A stretch of DNA of 64,000 nt from contig JAIXMN010000038.1 in the NCBI GenBank assembly GCA_025716815.1, positions 209,225 to 273,224 on the forward strand, written 5' to 3'. Of the stretch, positions 19,479-30,421 are shown one piece after another. Position 1 is the first letter of the stretch; each line of letters begins with the position of its first letter. The notes below the pieces were generated by a model, which saw nothing but the letters and a program-made list of their open reading frames with translations, did no database searches and was not told the DNA's origin. Made by a program: the position numbers and the translations under genes. The DNA comes from Dichotomocladium elegans. Taxonomy: Eukaryota > Mucoromycota > Mucoromycetes > Mucorales > Lichtheimiaceae.

Positions 19479-19761
19479 TGTCGTAGTCCCTTCTGTCACA
19501 CGTGATCTTGAACACTCCCTTTGTTACACACTGCTTCGCAGCAGCATCATTGCTGCGCAACCCTTTTACTGCGCTTGCTACGCAGCATCCATCACCTTGC
19601 TGCGCATGCTGCGCCCGTACATTATAGAACAATATAAATACCCCTCTCAATCGTATGAATAAACATTATCTCATATTCTTATCTACTATCAGTAAAAAAA
19701 GGCTATACGTCTATTCCATATTCTGGCCATTGGATTACCAGCACAGATTACGAATACGACA
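19479..19761 (+). repeat. Gypsy C 5' LTR
   Basis: It begins TGTCGTAGTCCC and ends AATACGACA. It contains ATATAAATACC (TATA box, about 19632) and AATAAA near 19660. A run of imperfect GCTGCGCA-like inverted motifs occurs at 19540-19615. Confidence 0.92.
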
Positions 19762-19763
19762 TT

Positions 19764-19775
19764 TGGTAGCTGATG
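19764..19775 (+). other. Gypsy C primer-binding site overlapping the gag start codon
   Basis: TGGTAGCTGATG begins two bases after the LTR, and its final ATG (19773-19775) is the gag start codon. Confidence 0.8.
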
Positions 19776-20843
19776 CAAAGTTCCGACCCATCAAACAGCC
19801 CGTACAAGAACAGACCCAGCTTTCAAGGATATCGTGTACAAGACAGCGATTCGGAAGAAGAAATTACGACAAGACAAGAGCCCAGTTTTATTGAAGAACC
19901 GGTTACTATGGAACAAGGACAAGGACAAGCACAACGTACACCTACCGTGGAGGAGCAAATGATGATGCTCATGGCAGGAATGCAAAGACTTTTACAACAA
20001 CAAGGCAACACCACCCCAAGCAGCTTCACAAGACCCAAACTTCCAGAACCAGATACTTACCATGGCGACCGTTCCCCAGGTGCTATCGAGAGTTGGATCC
20101 GTACAATGGAGCGTTACCTACAATTGACATCTTTGGATGATCATGAGTGGGTACCATTTGCAGTCATGAAGTTACGAGAGGAAGCAGAAGAATGGTGGCA
20201 ACAACGAACATCTTACGGCTCCGAGATATCCGATTGGCCTGATTTCCGAAAGGAAGTCATTGTTGAATTTCGACCATTAAACGCCACTCAACAAGCTCGC
20301 GACAAGTTGGCTGCGTTATATCAAGCCGGCACCGTTACCGATTATGTCGCTCAATTTCGTGGTGTACGTATCCAGATCCCGACCATGACTGATGAGGAAG
20401 CACTCGATCGTTTCACAAGGGGACTTCAAGATGACATCCGTGCACATGTGGTGACTCAATTTCCTGCAACGTCAGCAGAAGCTCAGCGCATGGCATTGGC
20501 TTATGAAAGTGCACGCAACATTCGTCATGAGTTGTTGTCCAAAACAACATCGTCTCGTCAAGATACACGAGCTCCTGAATACTTGCGTTCGGACGGTGTC
20601 GCACCTATGGATCTTGATGTCATTCGCAACCGCCCGTTACAACAAAGATGGCGCAACAATGGTGGACAACCACGCTTCCGGTCTTATCGCCCGACAAGTA
20701 GCATGCACGACAAACAATGTTACAATTGTGGTGGTATGGGCCATCTCGCTCGTTTGTGTCCGTCACAACCCAATTCGTCGTCTCGTGGTGCTGGTCGTGG
20801 TCATCCAGCTGGTGATTTAAAAGGCAAAGCGCGGAAGGAGTGA
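19773..20843 (+). CDS. Gypsy C Gag
   Basis: This intact 356-residue particle protein has a Gln-rich N-terminus (to about 85). A capsid-type domain follows (PDTYHGDRSPGAIESWIRTM, then FRPLNATQQARDKLAALYQA, then EEALDRFTRGLQDDIRAHV). The zinc knuckle CYNCGGMGHLARLC is near 308-321 and the tail is basic. The start is the ATG inside the primer-binding site. The stop TGA at 20841-20843 overlaps the pol frame. The block preceding it, AAAGGCAAAGCGCGGA, is conserved in gypsy D and F. Confidence 0.92.
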   Translation: MQSSDPSNSPYKNRPSFQGYRVQDSDSEEEITTRQEPSFIEEPVTMEQGQGQAQRTPTVEEQMMMLMAGMQRLLQQQGNTTPSSFTRPKLPEPDTYHGDRSPGAIESWIRTMERYLQLTSLDDHEWVPFAVMKLREEAEEWWQQRTSYGSEISDWPDFRKEVIVEFRPLNATQQARDKLAALYQAGTVTDYVAQFRGVRIQIPTMTDEEALDRFTRGLQDDIRAHVVTQFPATSAEAQRMALAYESARNIRHELLSKTTSSRQDTRAPEYLRSDGVAPMDLDVIRNRPLQQRWRNNGGQPRFRSYRPTSSMHDKQCYNCGGMGHLARLCPSQPNSSSRGAGRGHPAGDLKGKARKE

Positions 20844-23800
20844 AGAGATCCTTACCGCGCACACAAGAATCTCTTCATATGGTGCAGCAAGATTCGCAAG
20901 TCCCAGAAGCAACGCTTATCGATTTGGATGACAAGGATGATCAAGATTCTCAACCGGTGACAACTAGTAGCATAAACCACACTGCCGTTAATCAGGATCA
21001 AGCTTACATTGACACCTTGTATTCAATAAAAGAGACCGAGTTACCTTTGTATTCTATTGTTTGCAATGGTGTTTCTGTAAGTGCCCTGATTGACAGTGGT
21101 GCTACATGTTCATATATCTCGTCACACGTGGTCATGGGTCAAGCTCGAAGGAAAGTGCCTGGTCGTGCTGTTGAAACTGCTGGTGGACACACATTGTCGA
21201 TTGATGAACAAGTGACTTTGATGTTGGATGCTGCGGGGTACAAGCACAGCATCGATGCGTTTGTGCTGGATACCAAGTTTGACGTTATCCTCGGACGCGA
21301 CTGGTTGAAAGCTGTGAGTCCAATACCAGCATGGGATATCGACACTTGGCAAATCAACAAGAATGGTCATCAATATTTGCTTCGTCCCACACATGAACGC
21401 ACCTTTCCCGATTTGGCCTACCTGCTTTCGGATCGCCAACTGCAACGACATGATCGCCTCAAGAAGATCTCCGAGTTTTATCTTTGCTATGTCAAGCCTT
21501 GCGAAAACGTTGACAAAGAGTCTATTGATGCATTGCTCAGTGAGTTCAAGGACGTGTTTCAAGATCGTTTGCCTGGGTTACCTCGTGAACGGGATGTAGC
21601 ACATATCATTGACACTGGAGACGCCGAGCAAATCAATCGACCACCCTTCAAGATGAGCCCTTTGGAACTGGATGAGTTGCGTAAACAACTAAAAGAATTG
21701 TTAGACTTGCGTCTAATTCGCCCTAGCACATCACCTTGGGGGGCACCTGTTCTTTTTGTGCGCAAAAAGTCTGGCGAGCTACGCATGTGCATTGACTACC
21801 GTGCCATCAACCAAGTCACTCGGCGTCATGGTCATCCGTTGCCTCGTATTGACGAATGTTTGGAACGTCTCAGTGGTGCTCAATATTTCACAAGTCTCGA
21901 CTTGAAGAGCGGATATCACCAATTGCGTATCCGTGATCAAGATGTTCCCAAGACAGCGTTCAACACCCGTTATGGCTCTTATGAATGGCTGGTGGTCCCC
22001 TTTGGTCTTCGCAACTCGCCTGCTCTATTCCAGTCCACTATGAATCGCGTGCTCAATGATTTCCTTGACGACTTTGTGATGGTATACCTGGACGATATCT
22101 TGATCTACAGCAAGACCAAGGCCGACCACGAGGTGCATGTTCGCAAGGTGTTGCAGCGTCTGAGGGATGAGGAGTTGATTGCCAATATTCGCAAATGTGA
22201 ATTCTACAAGACCGAGTTAGAGTTTCTTGGCTTTCAAGTATCTGGAGCTGGAACGTTACCTTCACCAAGCAAGATCAAGGCAATTCAAGAATGGCCTGTG
22301 CCCGCCAATGTACAAGAAGTGAGACAATTCGTTGGTCTTGGATCTCATTATCGACGTTTCATTCAAGACTTTGCTGCATTGGCGTCTCCATTAACGGACT
22401 TGACGAAAGGAACGGGAACCAAGAAAAGAACAATTGTTTGGTCTGAAGAGTGCCAACGCGCTTTTGACGAGATCAAAGCCCGCCTTTCCCAGGCCCCTAT
22501 TTTGTCACCACCAAATCCATACAAACCATACATCATTGAGACCGATGCTTGTGATTATGGTGTGGGTGCAGTGTTATTACAAGAAGGACCAGACGGTGTG
22601 CGACATCCAATTGCTTTCGAGTCCAAGAAGCTATCAGATGAAGAGCGATCCTATCCAGCACAAGAAAGGGAGATGCTTGCTATTCTTCATGCATTGAGAG
22701 CTTGGCGGTGTTTTATCGAAGGGCGACCCTACACAGTTTATTCGGATCACAACCCACTCAAGTATTTCCGGACACAAGTTAAGCCTACACCTCGTCTCAC
22801 ACGTTGGATGGCGGAAATCGAACTTTATGATCCTACCATCTTGTATAAGCCTGGCAAGGAAAACTGTGTCCCAGATTTACTCTCAAGGCGTGATGGTCCC
22901 GAATGTGTCACCAAGGAATCAAGTATGGAGCCGCAATATCTTTATGCTGTCAAGTCTGTGCAAGAATCGGATTGGCCCAAATTTTATACAATGCCGGAAG
23001 ACAAATGGCCCACAACATACCAGGATCTTCTCATCAAGCATAAGGACAAATTCGTGGTGCGTGACAACCAGGTGTTCAGGATGGTGCGTGTTGGTGACAA
23101 GGAAGAAGAACGACGTTACGTTTTGTTCGCTCGGCGTGCTGATCTTGTACGTGATTTTCACTACTCGGTTGGTCATGCTGGTAAAACAACCGTTGTTGAT
23201 CTTATGGTGAAGCGTTGGTGGTGGCCTAACATGCGAACCGATATTCAAGAATGGTTAGCTTCATGTGCCGAATGCCAATTAGCTACTAATGCTGACCGCA
23301 AGACCCATCATGCTCCTATGGCTCCTTTGGATGTTCCTCCTCCTTTCTCTCGTTGGCATTTGGACTTTGTTGGCGAGTTACCTACAACTAAGAATGGCAA
23401 TCGTTGGCTTCTTGTTGCAGTTGATTACGCTACAAATTGGTGTTGTGCACGTGCTGTTCCTGTTGCATCTGGGGAAGCGATTGCCAATTTCATTTATGAA
23501 GAGTTAGTGCTACCTTTTGGCTGCATGAATGAAATTTTGACCGATCGTGGATCCAACTTCATGTCAAAGGTGTTGGCTGACTATTTGGGTCGACTCAAGG
23601 TTAAGCACAAGCTCACTTCAGCTTTTCATCCTCGCACCAATGCCAAAGCAGAACGAACCAATGGTATCATGAAACAAATGATCCGCAAGTATGTCCATGG
23701 AGAAATCCATCGTTGGGATGAATTTGTACAGCCTGCTCTTTTTTCTTGTCGTATACGCAAACACCGTACCACTGGTTTCAGTCCCTTTTTCCTCATATAT

Positions 23801-24286
23801 GGCCAAGACCCTCAACTGCCTGGTGACCACTTACGCCCATTCATTTTCTCACCTTTGGACGACTCCGATGCCACTTTAGAACAAACTGCTCAAGGACGTG
23901 TACCTGCTGTTCGTGAACTCCGTAAAGTGCGTGCCATTGCTGAAAAACGGTTAAAGGATAATGCCGCGCTTGACAAGGCCAGGTGGGACTCCAATATGAA
24001 GCCTCAAGTCTTCGCCATTGGTGACCATGTGCTCATGAGACACGAAAACAAGCTCAGCTTGGAATACAATTGGAAGGGCCCATATCGCATTATTGCTCGT
24101 CATCCGGATACCCACATTTACCAACTTCAAGACATGAATGGCAACACATACACTTCTTGGGTGCACACGGATCGTCTCCAACCTATACACATCAAGTCCA
24201 CTATCAACAACGTTCCTTGGTATGATCCGACTGCTTCACGTGCTCAAGCCCGTCAACAAGCTTCACTCCAGGCACAATCCTCGTAA
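20840..24286 (+). CDS. Gypsy C Pol: protease, RT, RNase H, integrase
   Basis: The uninterrupted polyprotein has about 1148 residues. It shows the protease ALIDSGATCSYIS (about 80-92) and an RT with the block SLDLKSGYHQLRI and YLDD at about 415-418. RNase H (ETDACDYGVGAVLLQ) is at about 565-580. The integrase zinc finger has H-x3-H (near 23158) and C-x2-C (near 23270). The core carries LDFVGELP, LTDRGSNFMS and the glutamate in NAKAERTNG. The block YNWKGPYRII precedes a tail without a chromodomain. The first codon here is GTG and no AUG starts the frame before the protease, so expression as Gag-Pol in the -1 frame is likely. The mechanism is not clear, since no canonical heptamer is seen. Confidence 0.93.
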   Translation: MKRSLPRTQESLHMVQQDSQVPEATLIDLDDKDDQDSQPVTTSSINHTAVNQDQAYIDTLYSIKETELPLYSIVCNGVSVSALIDSGATCSYISSHVVMGQARRKVPGRAVETAGGHTLSIDEQVTLMLDAAGYKHSIDAFVLDTKFDVILGRDWLKAVSPIPAWDIDTWQINKNGHQYLLRPTHERTFPDLAYLLSDRQLQRHDRLKKISEFYLCYVKPCENVDKESIDALLSEFKDVFQDRLPGLPRERDVAHIIDTGDAEQINRPPFKMSPLELDELRKQLKELLDLRLIRPSTSPWGAPVLFVRKKSGELRMCIDYRAINQVTRRHGHPLPRIDECLERLSGAQYFTSLDLKSGYHQLRIRDQDVPKTAFNTRYGSYEWLVVPFGLRNSPALFQSTMNRVLNDFLDDFVMVYLDDILIYSKTKADHEVHVRKVLQRLRDEELIANIRKCEFYKTELEFLGFQVSGAGTLPSPSKIKAIQEWPVPANVQEVRQFVGLGSHYRRFIQDFAALASPLTDLTKGTGTKKRTIVWSEECQRAFDEIKARLSQAPILSPPNPYKPYIIETDACDYGVGAVLLQEGPDGVRHPIAFESKKLSDEERSYPAQEREMLAILHALRAWRCFIEGRPYTVYSDHNPLKYFRTQVKPTPRLTRWMAEIELYDPTILYKPGKENCVPDLLSRRDGPECVTKESSMEPQYLYAVKSVQESDWPKFYTMPEDKWPTTYQDLLIKHKDKFVVRDNQVFRMVRVGDKEEERRYVLFARRADLVRDFHYSVGHAGKTTVVDLMVKRWWWPNMRTDIQEWLASCAECQLATNADRKTHHAPMAPLDVPPPFSRWHLDFVGELPTTKNGNRWLLVAVDYATNWCCARAVPVASGEAIANFIYEELVLPFGCMNEILTDRGSNFMSKVLADYLGRLKVKHKLTSAFHPRTNAKAERTNGIMKQMIRKYVHGEIHRWDEFVQPALFSCRIRKHRTTGFSPFFLIYGQDPQLPGDHLRPFIFSPLDDSDATLEQTAQGRVPAVRELRKVRAIAEKRLKDNAALDKARWDSNMKPQVFAIGDHVLMRHENKLSLEYNWKGPYRIIARHPDTHIYQLQDMNGNTYTSWVHTDRLQPIHIKSTINNVPWYDPTASRAQARQQASLQAQSS

Positions 24287-24355
24287 AAATTTTTTTTCTT
24301 CTCTCTTTTGGTTTCCTTATTGTCGAGGACGACACATATTCTGGAGCGGGGGTAT

Positions 24356-24618
24356 TGTCGTAGTCCCTTCTGTCACACGTGATCTTGAACACTCCCTTTG
24401 TTACACACTGCTTCGCAGCAGCATCATTGCTGCGCAACCCTTTTACTGCGCTTGCTACGCAGCATCCATCACCTTGCTGCGCATGCTGCGCCCGTACATT
24501 ATAGAACAATATAAATACCCCTCTCAATCGTATGAATAAACATTATCTCATATTCTTATCTACTATCAGTAAAAAAAGGCTATACGTCTATTCCATATTC
24601 TGGCCATTGGATTACCAG
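24356..24618 (+). repeat. Gypsy C 3' LTR, proximal part
   Basis: These 263 bp match the first 263 bp of the 5' LTR and are preceded by the purine tract GGAGCGGGGG. The last 20 bp are displaced to 31500-31519 by gypsy D. Confidence 0.92.
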
Positions 24619-24940
24619 TGTCGCGTATGAATTCTGGAGCCAATCAGATCGACTTGCTGTAGGGACCCAAAAAGGGGATTATTGGAGAACATCTACCCCT
24701 GACTCCATCGACGTCCCTGTCGACTGCATTTATTGTCCGGGTTGCATTTATTAACCCGTCTACATTTATTAATTCGTTAAGCCATGGCAATGAGTATGAA
24801 GATACCGGACTGGCCCTTCCACTTTAACTAATATAAATACCTGGGTGTTTGTCATAAATAAAACGGGGAATACTACTACATTAATTATCACTGCCCATCA
24901 CTATCGCTGGCTAAGGTTTATCCGCCAAAAATAGTCGACA
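24619..24940 (+). repeat. Gypsy D 5' LTR
   Basis: It begins TGTCGCGTATG and ends AGTCGACA, with ATATAAATACC near 24832 as TATA box and AATAAA near 24857. Confidence 0.92.
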
Positions 24941-24942
24941 AC

Positions 24943-24954
24943 TGGTAGCTGATG
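24943..24954 (+). other. Gypsy D primer-binding site
   Basis: The shared 12-mer TGGTAGCTGATG lies two bases after the LTR. Its ATG opens only a three-codon frame (ATG CTT ATA TGA). The gag ATG follows at 24960. Confidence 0.78.
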
Positions 24955-24959
24955 CTTAT

Positions 24960-26027
24960 ATGACCCACCCGACTCAAGCTATTCCACCCAGCTTCTGAAC
25001 ATATCACAGCGACCGCGTGCGAGCATACAACGACGACGACGAGGAACCCCCTGAAACAAGATCTATATTAGAAGATATACCGGAAAGCCCCATTATGCCA
25101 AGTCAAGAACAAGAACTACCACAGGAAGACGCGACCCAAGTGATGCTCAAGGCAGTCCTTGCACTTCTTGCAAAGAAGGAAGGTTTTTCGGTGAAAATGC
25201 GTGAACCCGACACGTACAACGGAGACCGCTCCCTTGATGCCGTGCAATGTTGGACACGCGCGGTCGAACGGTACTTGGGTATGTCCTCACTTCCACAGCA
25301 TGACTGGCCCGAATATGCCAAAACACTGTTACGGGGTGACGCTGATATCTGGTGGCAGCACGAAGAGCGTTTTGGTGAGGACATTGCTGACTGGAACGAT
25401 TTTAAGAGACGCATCATCCGCACTTTCAGTCCAGTGAACGCAAGTCAATTGGCACGAGACCGCCTAGCGAGTTTGACGCAGGTCGGCTCAGTACAAGCGT
25501 ACGTCACACAGTTCCAGATTGCCTGTGCCTCGCTGCCGCACATGACGGATGATGAGGCCCTTGACAGGTTCGTGAGAGGTCTACAAGAAGAGGTATGCGT
25601 ACACGTCAGGACTTGCTTCCCTCAGACCTCCACCGAGGCGATCCGCATCGCACTGGCGTACGAAAGTGCTCGTCGTAGGGGTCACGATTTTAACGACACA
25701 CCAGGATCTTATGGATCCGTACCTTCACAATCCACGTTCCGAAATATCACAACAACGCCCCAGTACTTACGGACCAACGGGGTCGCGCCAATGGATCTAG
25801 ACGCGATACACTTCCAGCAAGGCGGGCGTGGAGAACGAAATAACCAAGGGCGGCGCCACGGCTCACGTGATCATCTACATAGCAAGGAATGCTTCAACTG
25901 TGGCGGCCGAGGACATCTCGCACGGGAATGCCCATCAGAGTTAGCGGAGCCCGGTAAGCAACGTCGCAGCAACCAGCGGCAACCCAGTTTCCAAGGCCAC
26001 CCAAAAGGCAAGGCGCGGATGCATTGA
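24960..26027 (+). pseudogene. Gypsy D gag with premature TGA at codon 13
   Basis: From the ATG at 24960 the frame reads MTHPTQAIPPSF, then TGA at 24996-24998, then continues in register (TYHSDR) to the end of gag. At this position gypsy C and F have a glutamine codon. The rest is intact: acidic linker (RSILEDIPESP), capsid-type domain, and knuckle CFNCGGRGHLAREC near 25891-25932. The stop is TGA at 26025-26027. Any protein would have to come from downstream initiation or readthrough. Confidence 0.85.
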
Positions 26028-29000
26028 AGAGGGTCCATCCGCGCCCACAACAACAATCCCTCAACGCGATCAAGGCCGAGCACGAAAAGGCCAAAGTGTC
26101 AGAAGAGGCACTCATCGATCTATCCGACGGCGAGGACCAAGAGGCCCGGAGGCTTCAGGACCATTTAGAAGCAGACAGGCACCATCTTGACGATTTATTA
26201 TCAATAAACAAAACTGATTTGCCATTGTACTCCATGTTATGCGACGGTCGTCCCGTGAACGTCCTTATTGACTCGGGAGCCACGGGTTCTTATGTGGCGC
26301 CTCGTGTCGCCACTAACCTATCCATTCGAACCGTACCTGGCAGACAAGTGGAAACTGCTGGTGGACATGTCCTACACATTACCTCACAAGCCACATTGCC
26401 CCTCGATGCACAAGGTTACAAGCACACGATCGAAGCATACATCCTCGAAACCAAGTTTGATGTAATTTTGGGCCGCGACTGGCTCAAGACAGTTAATCCG
26501 ATGCCTGACTGGGACCTTGACACATGGCGGATCAACACCAATAACAACAGCTACGTCTTGCGCCCGCAGCAGCAACGCGCAGTCCCCGACCTGGCCTACT
26601 TAATTTCGCACAGGCAAGTACAGCGCATGGAACGATCCAAGCAAATCGAACAGATGTTCCTTTGCTATGTTCGACCCAATTCACAGGAAGTCGGCGAGCC
26701 AAAGGACAACATGTATTCCTCTCTGGTGGCCGAATTCAGTGACGTGTTCCAGGACAAATTGCCCGGTCTTCCTCCAGACCGCGGTGTCGAACATGTCATT
26801 GACACAGGCGATGCCAATCCGATATCGAGGCCGCCATTCAAGATGAGTCCCCGTGAGCTAGACGAGCTCAGAAAACAAATAAGTGAACTGCTGGACCTTC
26901 GCCTGATCCGACCGAGTTCTTCGCCATGGGGAGCCCCTGTGCTCTTTGTCCGAAAAAAAGATGGCTCTATGCGCCTCTGCGTTGATTATCGTGCAGTCAA
27001 TCGAGTCACACTCCGTAACACACACCCATTACCACGCATCGATGAGTGCTTGGAGAGACTTGGGGGCGCCAAGTTCTTCTCTAGCATCGACTTGAAGAGT
27101 GGATACCATCAGGTGCGTATCCGAGAAGAAGATATCCCCAAAACGGCTTTTAATACTCGCTATGGGTCGTACGAGTTCCTTGTCCTACCATTTGGCCTTA
27201 CAAATGCACCGCCTACCTTCCAAAAGCTTATGAATTCGATACTCGGGGATTATCTCGATGACTTCGCCTTGGTCTATCTAGATGACATCCTCATCTTCAG
27301 CAAATCGGAAGCCGAACATTATCAGCACGTTCGCCAAGTACTGGAGCGTCTGCGCAAAGCGAAGTTGATTGCCAACCTCAAGAAGTGCGAGCTGAACAAG
27401 ACCGAACTTGAGTTTGTTGGGTTCCAAGTATCGGCGAACGGTATCCTCCCGTCAAGGAAAAAGGTACAAGCTATTTTAGAATGGCCGCAACCAGCAAACG
27501 TACAAGAGGTCCGCCAGTTCATCGGCTTAGGATCGCACTATCGGCGATTCATTCGCGATTTCGCGGCGATTGCAGCACCATTAACTGACTTAACAAAAGG
27601 CACGGGCACGAAGAAAAGGGAGATAACCTGGACTGCCGACTGTCAACGTGCATTTGAAGAAATCAAGGCCCGAATGAGCGGCGCACCAATTCTTCAGCCA
27701 CCTAATCCAGACTTACCTTTTGTGATAGAAACAGATGCATCTGATTACGGCGTAGGCGCTGTTCTCCTGCAAGATGGCCCAGATGGCCAAAGACACCCAT
27801 TGGCCTTTGAATCCAAAAAGCTTTCGGCTGCGGAGCGCAATTATCCTGCACAAGAGCGCGAGCTTTTAGCGATTCTCCATGCTCTCCGGACCTGGCGTTG
27901 CTTCATTGAAGGGCGGCGCTACACTGTGTTCACCGACCATCATCCGTTGAAATATTTTCGTTCTCAGACCAAGCCAACGCCACGGTTAACTCGTTGGATT
28001 GCCGAGATGGAGCTTTATGACCCCGACATACAATACAAACCAGGTAAAGAAAATCACGTTCCTGATCTATTGTCACGGCGCGACGGCGTAGCATGTAGAA
28101 CCACCGAAAATGATCTTGAGCCAGAGTATTTGTATGTGGTACGCTCCATACAGGAATTGGACTGGCCGAAATTCTATGCTAAGCCGGAGGACCAATGGCC
28201 AGCTATGTACAAGGATCTCCTCATCAAGCACAAAGATAAGTTCGCCAGCAACAATGGCCAAGTGTTCCGTTACGTCAAGATCGGCAAGGATAAGCACGAA
28301 GTGCGTTACGTGCTATTTGCTCGACGAGCCGACCTGGTGCAGAACTTCCATCAAGCATTTGGCCATGCTGGTAATACGACCGTGTACGATTTGATGCGTA
28401 AAAGGTGGTGGTGGCCTGATATGCGTACCGATATCCAGTGCTGGCTAGCTTCATGTCCGCAGTGCCAACTGGCTTCCAACGCAGGACGCAACATCCACCA
28501 CGCGCCGATGAAACCTTTAGAAGTACCGCCCGCTTTCTCGCGCTGGCATCTAGACTTTGTGGGCGAGCTTCCCACCACTGCATCAGGTAATCGTTGGCTT
28601 CTTGTTGGCGTCGACTCAATGACAAACTGGACCGTCGCCCGCGCAGTCCCTGACGCGACTGGAGAGGCTATTGCCAATTTTCTATACGAGGAAATTGTTA
28701 TGCGATTTGGCTGCCCGGCAGAGATCGTTACCGACCGTGGAGCCAACTTCATGTCCAATATTCTCAGTATTTACTTAGGCCGCTTGAAGCTCAAGCATAT
28801 GCTGACCTCGGCATACCACCCCCGCACCAACGGCAAGGCCGAACGCACGAATGGTATTTTCAAACAAATGCTGCGCAAGTACGTCAACGGCAAGATACAC
28901 CAATGGGATCAATTCATTGAACCCTCCCTCTTCTCCTGTCGGATACGCAAGCATCGAACAACGGGGTTCAGTCCATTTTTCCTAGTATACGGGCAAGAAC

Positions 29001-30267
29001 CCAGGCTCCCCGGTGATGCGCTCCGACCTTTCCTTGATAACTCCACCCCATTGTCGCCTAACCCTACGCCCACGTCGGTTCGTATTCCGGAAGTCCGTCG
29101 ATTACAAGAAGCTCGGGAGCTCGCCACACAACGTCTTCACGATAATGCCGCAAAAGACAAAGCTCGCTGGGATGCACTTATCCGGCCGCAGCAGTTCTCC
29201 ATAGGTGACCACGTGCTTCTACGCCATGAAAACAAATTGAGTCTCGAATATAATTGGAAGGGGGCTGAATGGGAGTATAGCACGCCACACTTTCTATCTG
29301 ACCTAGATGGTGCACCAATCATGCTACAAACATAAAAATTATATATTCTGATAGCTCTAAATAACGCGCATCGTGTAACAATATTTTAAACCCCGACACA
29401 TATATACTTCACTTTGTCTTTCGATTTCAGCTTCTTCTCCCTTTCTAGTATAGCTCTTTTATTTACTGTTTCACACTCTTTTGCTAACAGGAAGGATTTC
29501 CTCCTCACTATACTCACTTTCATTGAGTTCCTGATCAGCTACAACTGCTGTACCTACTACTACTATATGAGCTGAACAGTTAGATAGTTATATTGACTTC
29601 CTATTGTTAATGTCTGGTGCTATAGAGAGAACCTCTGTAAGGGTGGTGCTTTCCCAGTAGGTGAGACTATAGCTATTTTGGACCCCTCTGGGTGGAACTT
29701 CTCAGGATATAAGGCCCCAATATCAGGTAGCCATCTAGTTTAGATGCTTTAGCTATAATAAACTATTACTGCTTCTAATGACTTTGATGCCTGAACACAG
29801 TCTAAAAGAATAGGTGCTATATCCTTGAAGGTAAGGGAGCTTTCCTTCTCCTCTTTTTACACCAGAATAGTTTTGGGAGGCCAACCATTTATCTTTCATT
29901 CTAATTTCAAAGGAAGAAGAGAAACGAAATACTAAAATTTGTATTCGAATTTGAAGCAAAAAAAACGAAAAACCTAGACGGACTATATGAACAACTAAAA
30001 TTTGTGGCAAACTTCTTCTTGAAAATCCTGTAAGTGTAGTAGAAGTAGACATACAAGTAGAATGGGGGATATATGTGAAGCAGGAAAACTATGGCATTTT
30101 ATACATTTTTCTAGGTTCTACACATTATCACAAGATAAGCATGTGATTATCATATGATTATCATATGATTATTTCCGATTGGGTGATATTTTTATTCGAT
30201 TAGTAATGAAATCTGAGATCATACAGTACATTTCATCAAGGCTTTCTAGAAAAATATAAAAGTGCAA

Positions 30268-30330
30268 GCTGCAGGGGCTGGGGATTGAACCCAGGACCTT
30301 TCCATTCCGAACCCGAGGCCCAGGAATTAA
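30268..30330 (-). repeat. tRNA-like module 1 inside the 1.65-kb element
   Basis: On the minus strand this region carries GGTCCTGGGTTCAATCCCC, a good polymerase III B-box and T-arm sequence, close to the 3' half of the tRNA-Cys gene at 36818. No complete cloverleaf is formed, so it is a tRNA-derived fragment, not a gene. Confidence 0.5.
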
Positions 30331-30357
30331 AAAATACATGTAAAGTATAAATTGCAA

Positions 30358-30421
30358 AAAGCAGGGGGTTGAACCCAGAACCTTTCCATTACCCACCCAA
30401 CACCCTAACCACTTCCACAGA
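30358..30421 (-). repeat. tRNA-like module 2 inside the 1.65-kb element
   Basis: On the minus strand it reads an A-box-like GAAGTGGTTAGGGTG and, 35 bp later, the B-box-like GGTTCTGGGTTCAACCC. It shares GTAATGGAAAGGT-like sequence with module 1 about 80 bp away. No proper acceptor stem is seen. It is probably a SINE-like or pseudo-tRNA unit. Confidence 0.45.
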
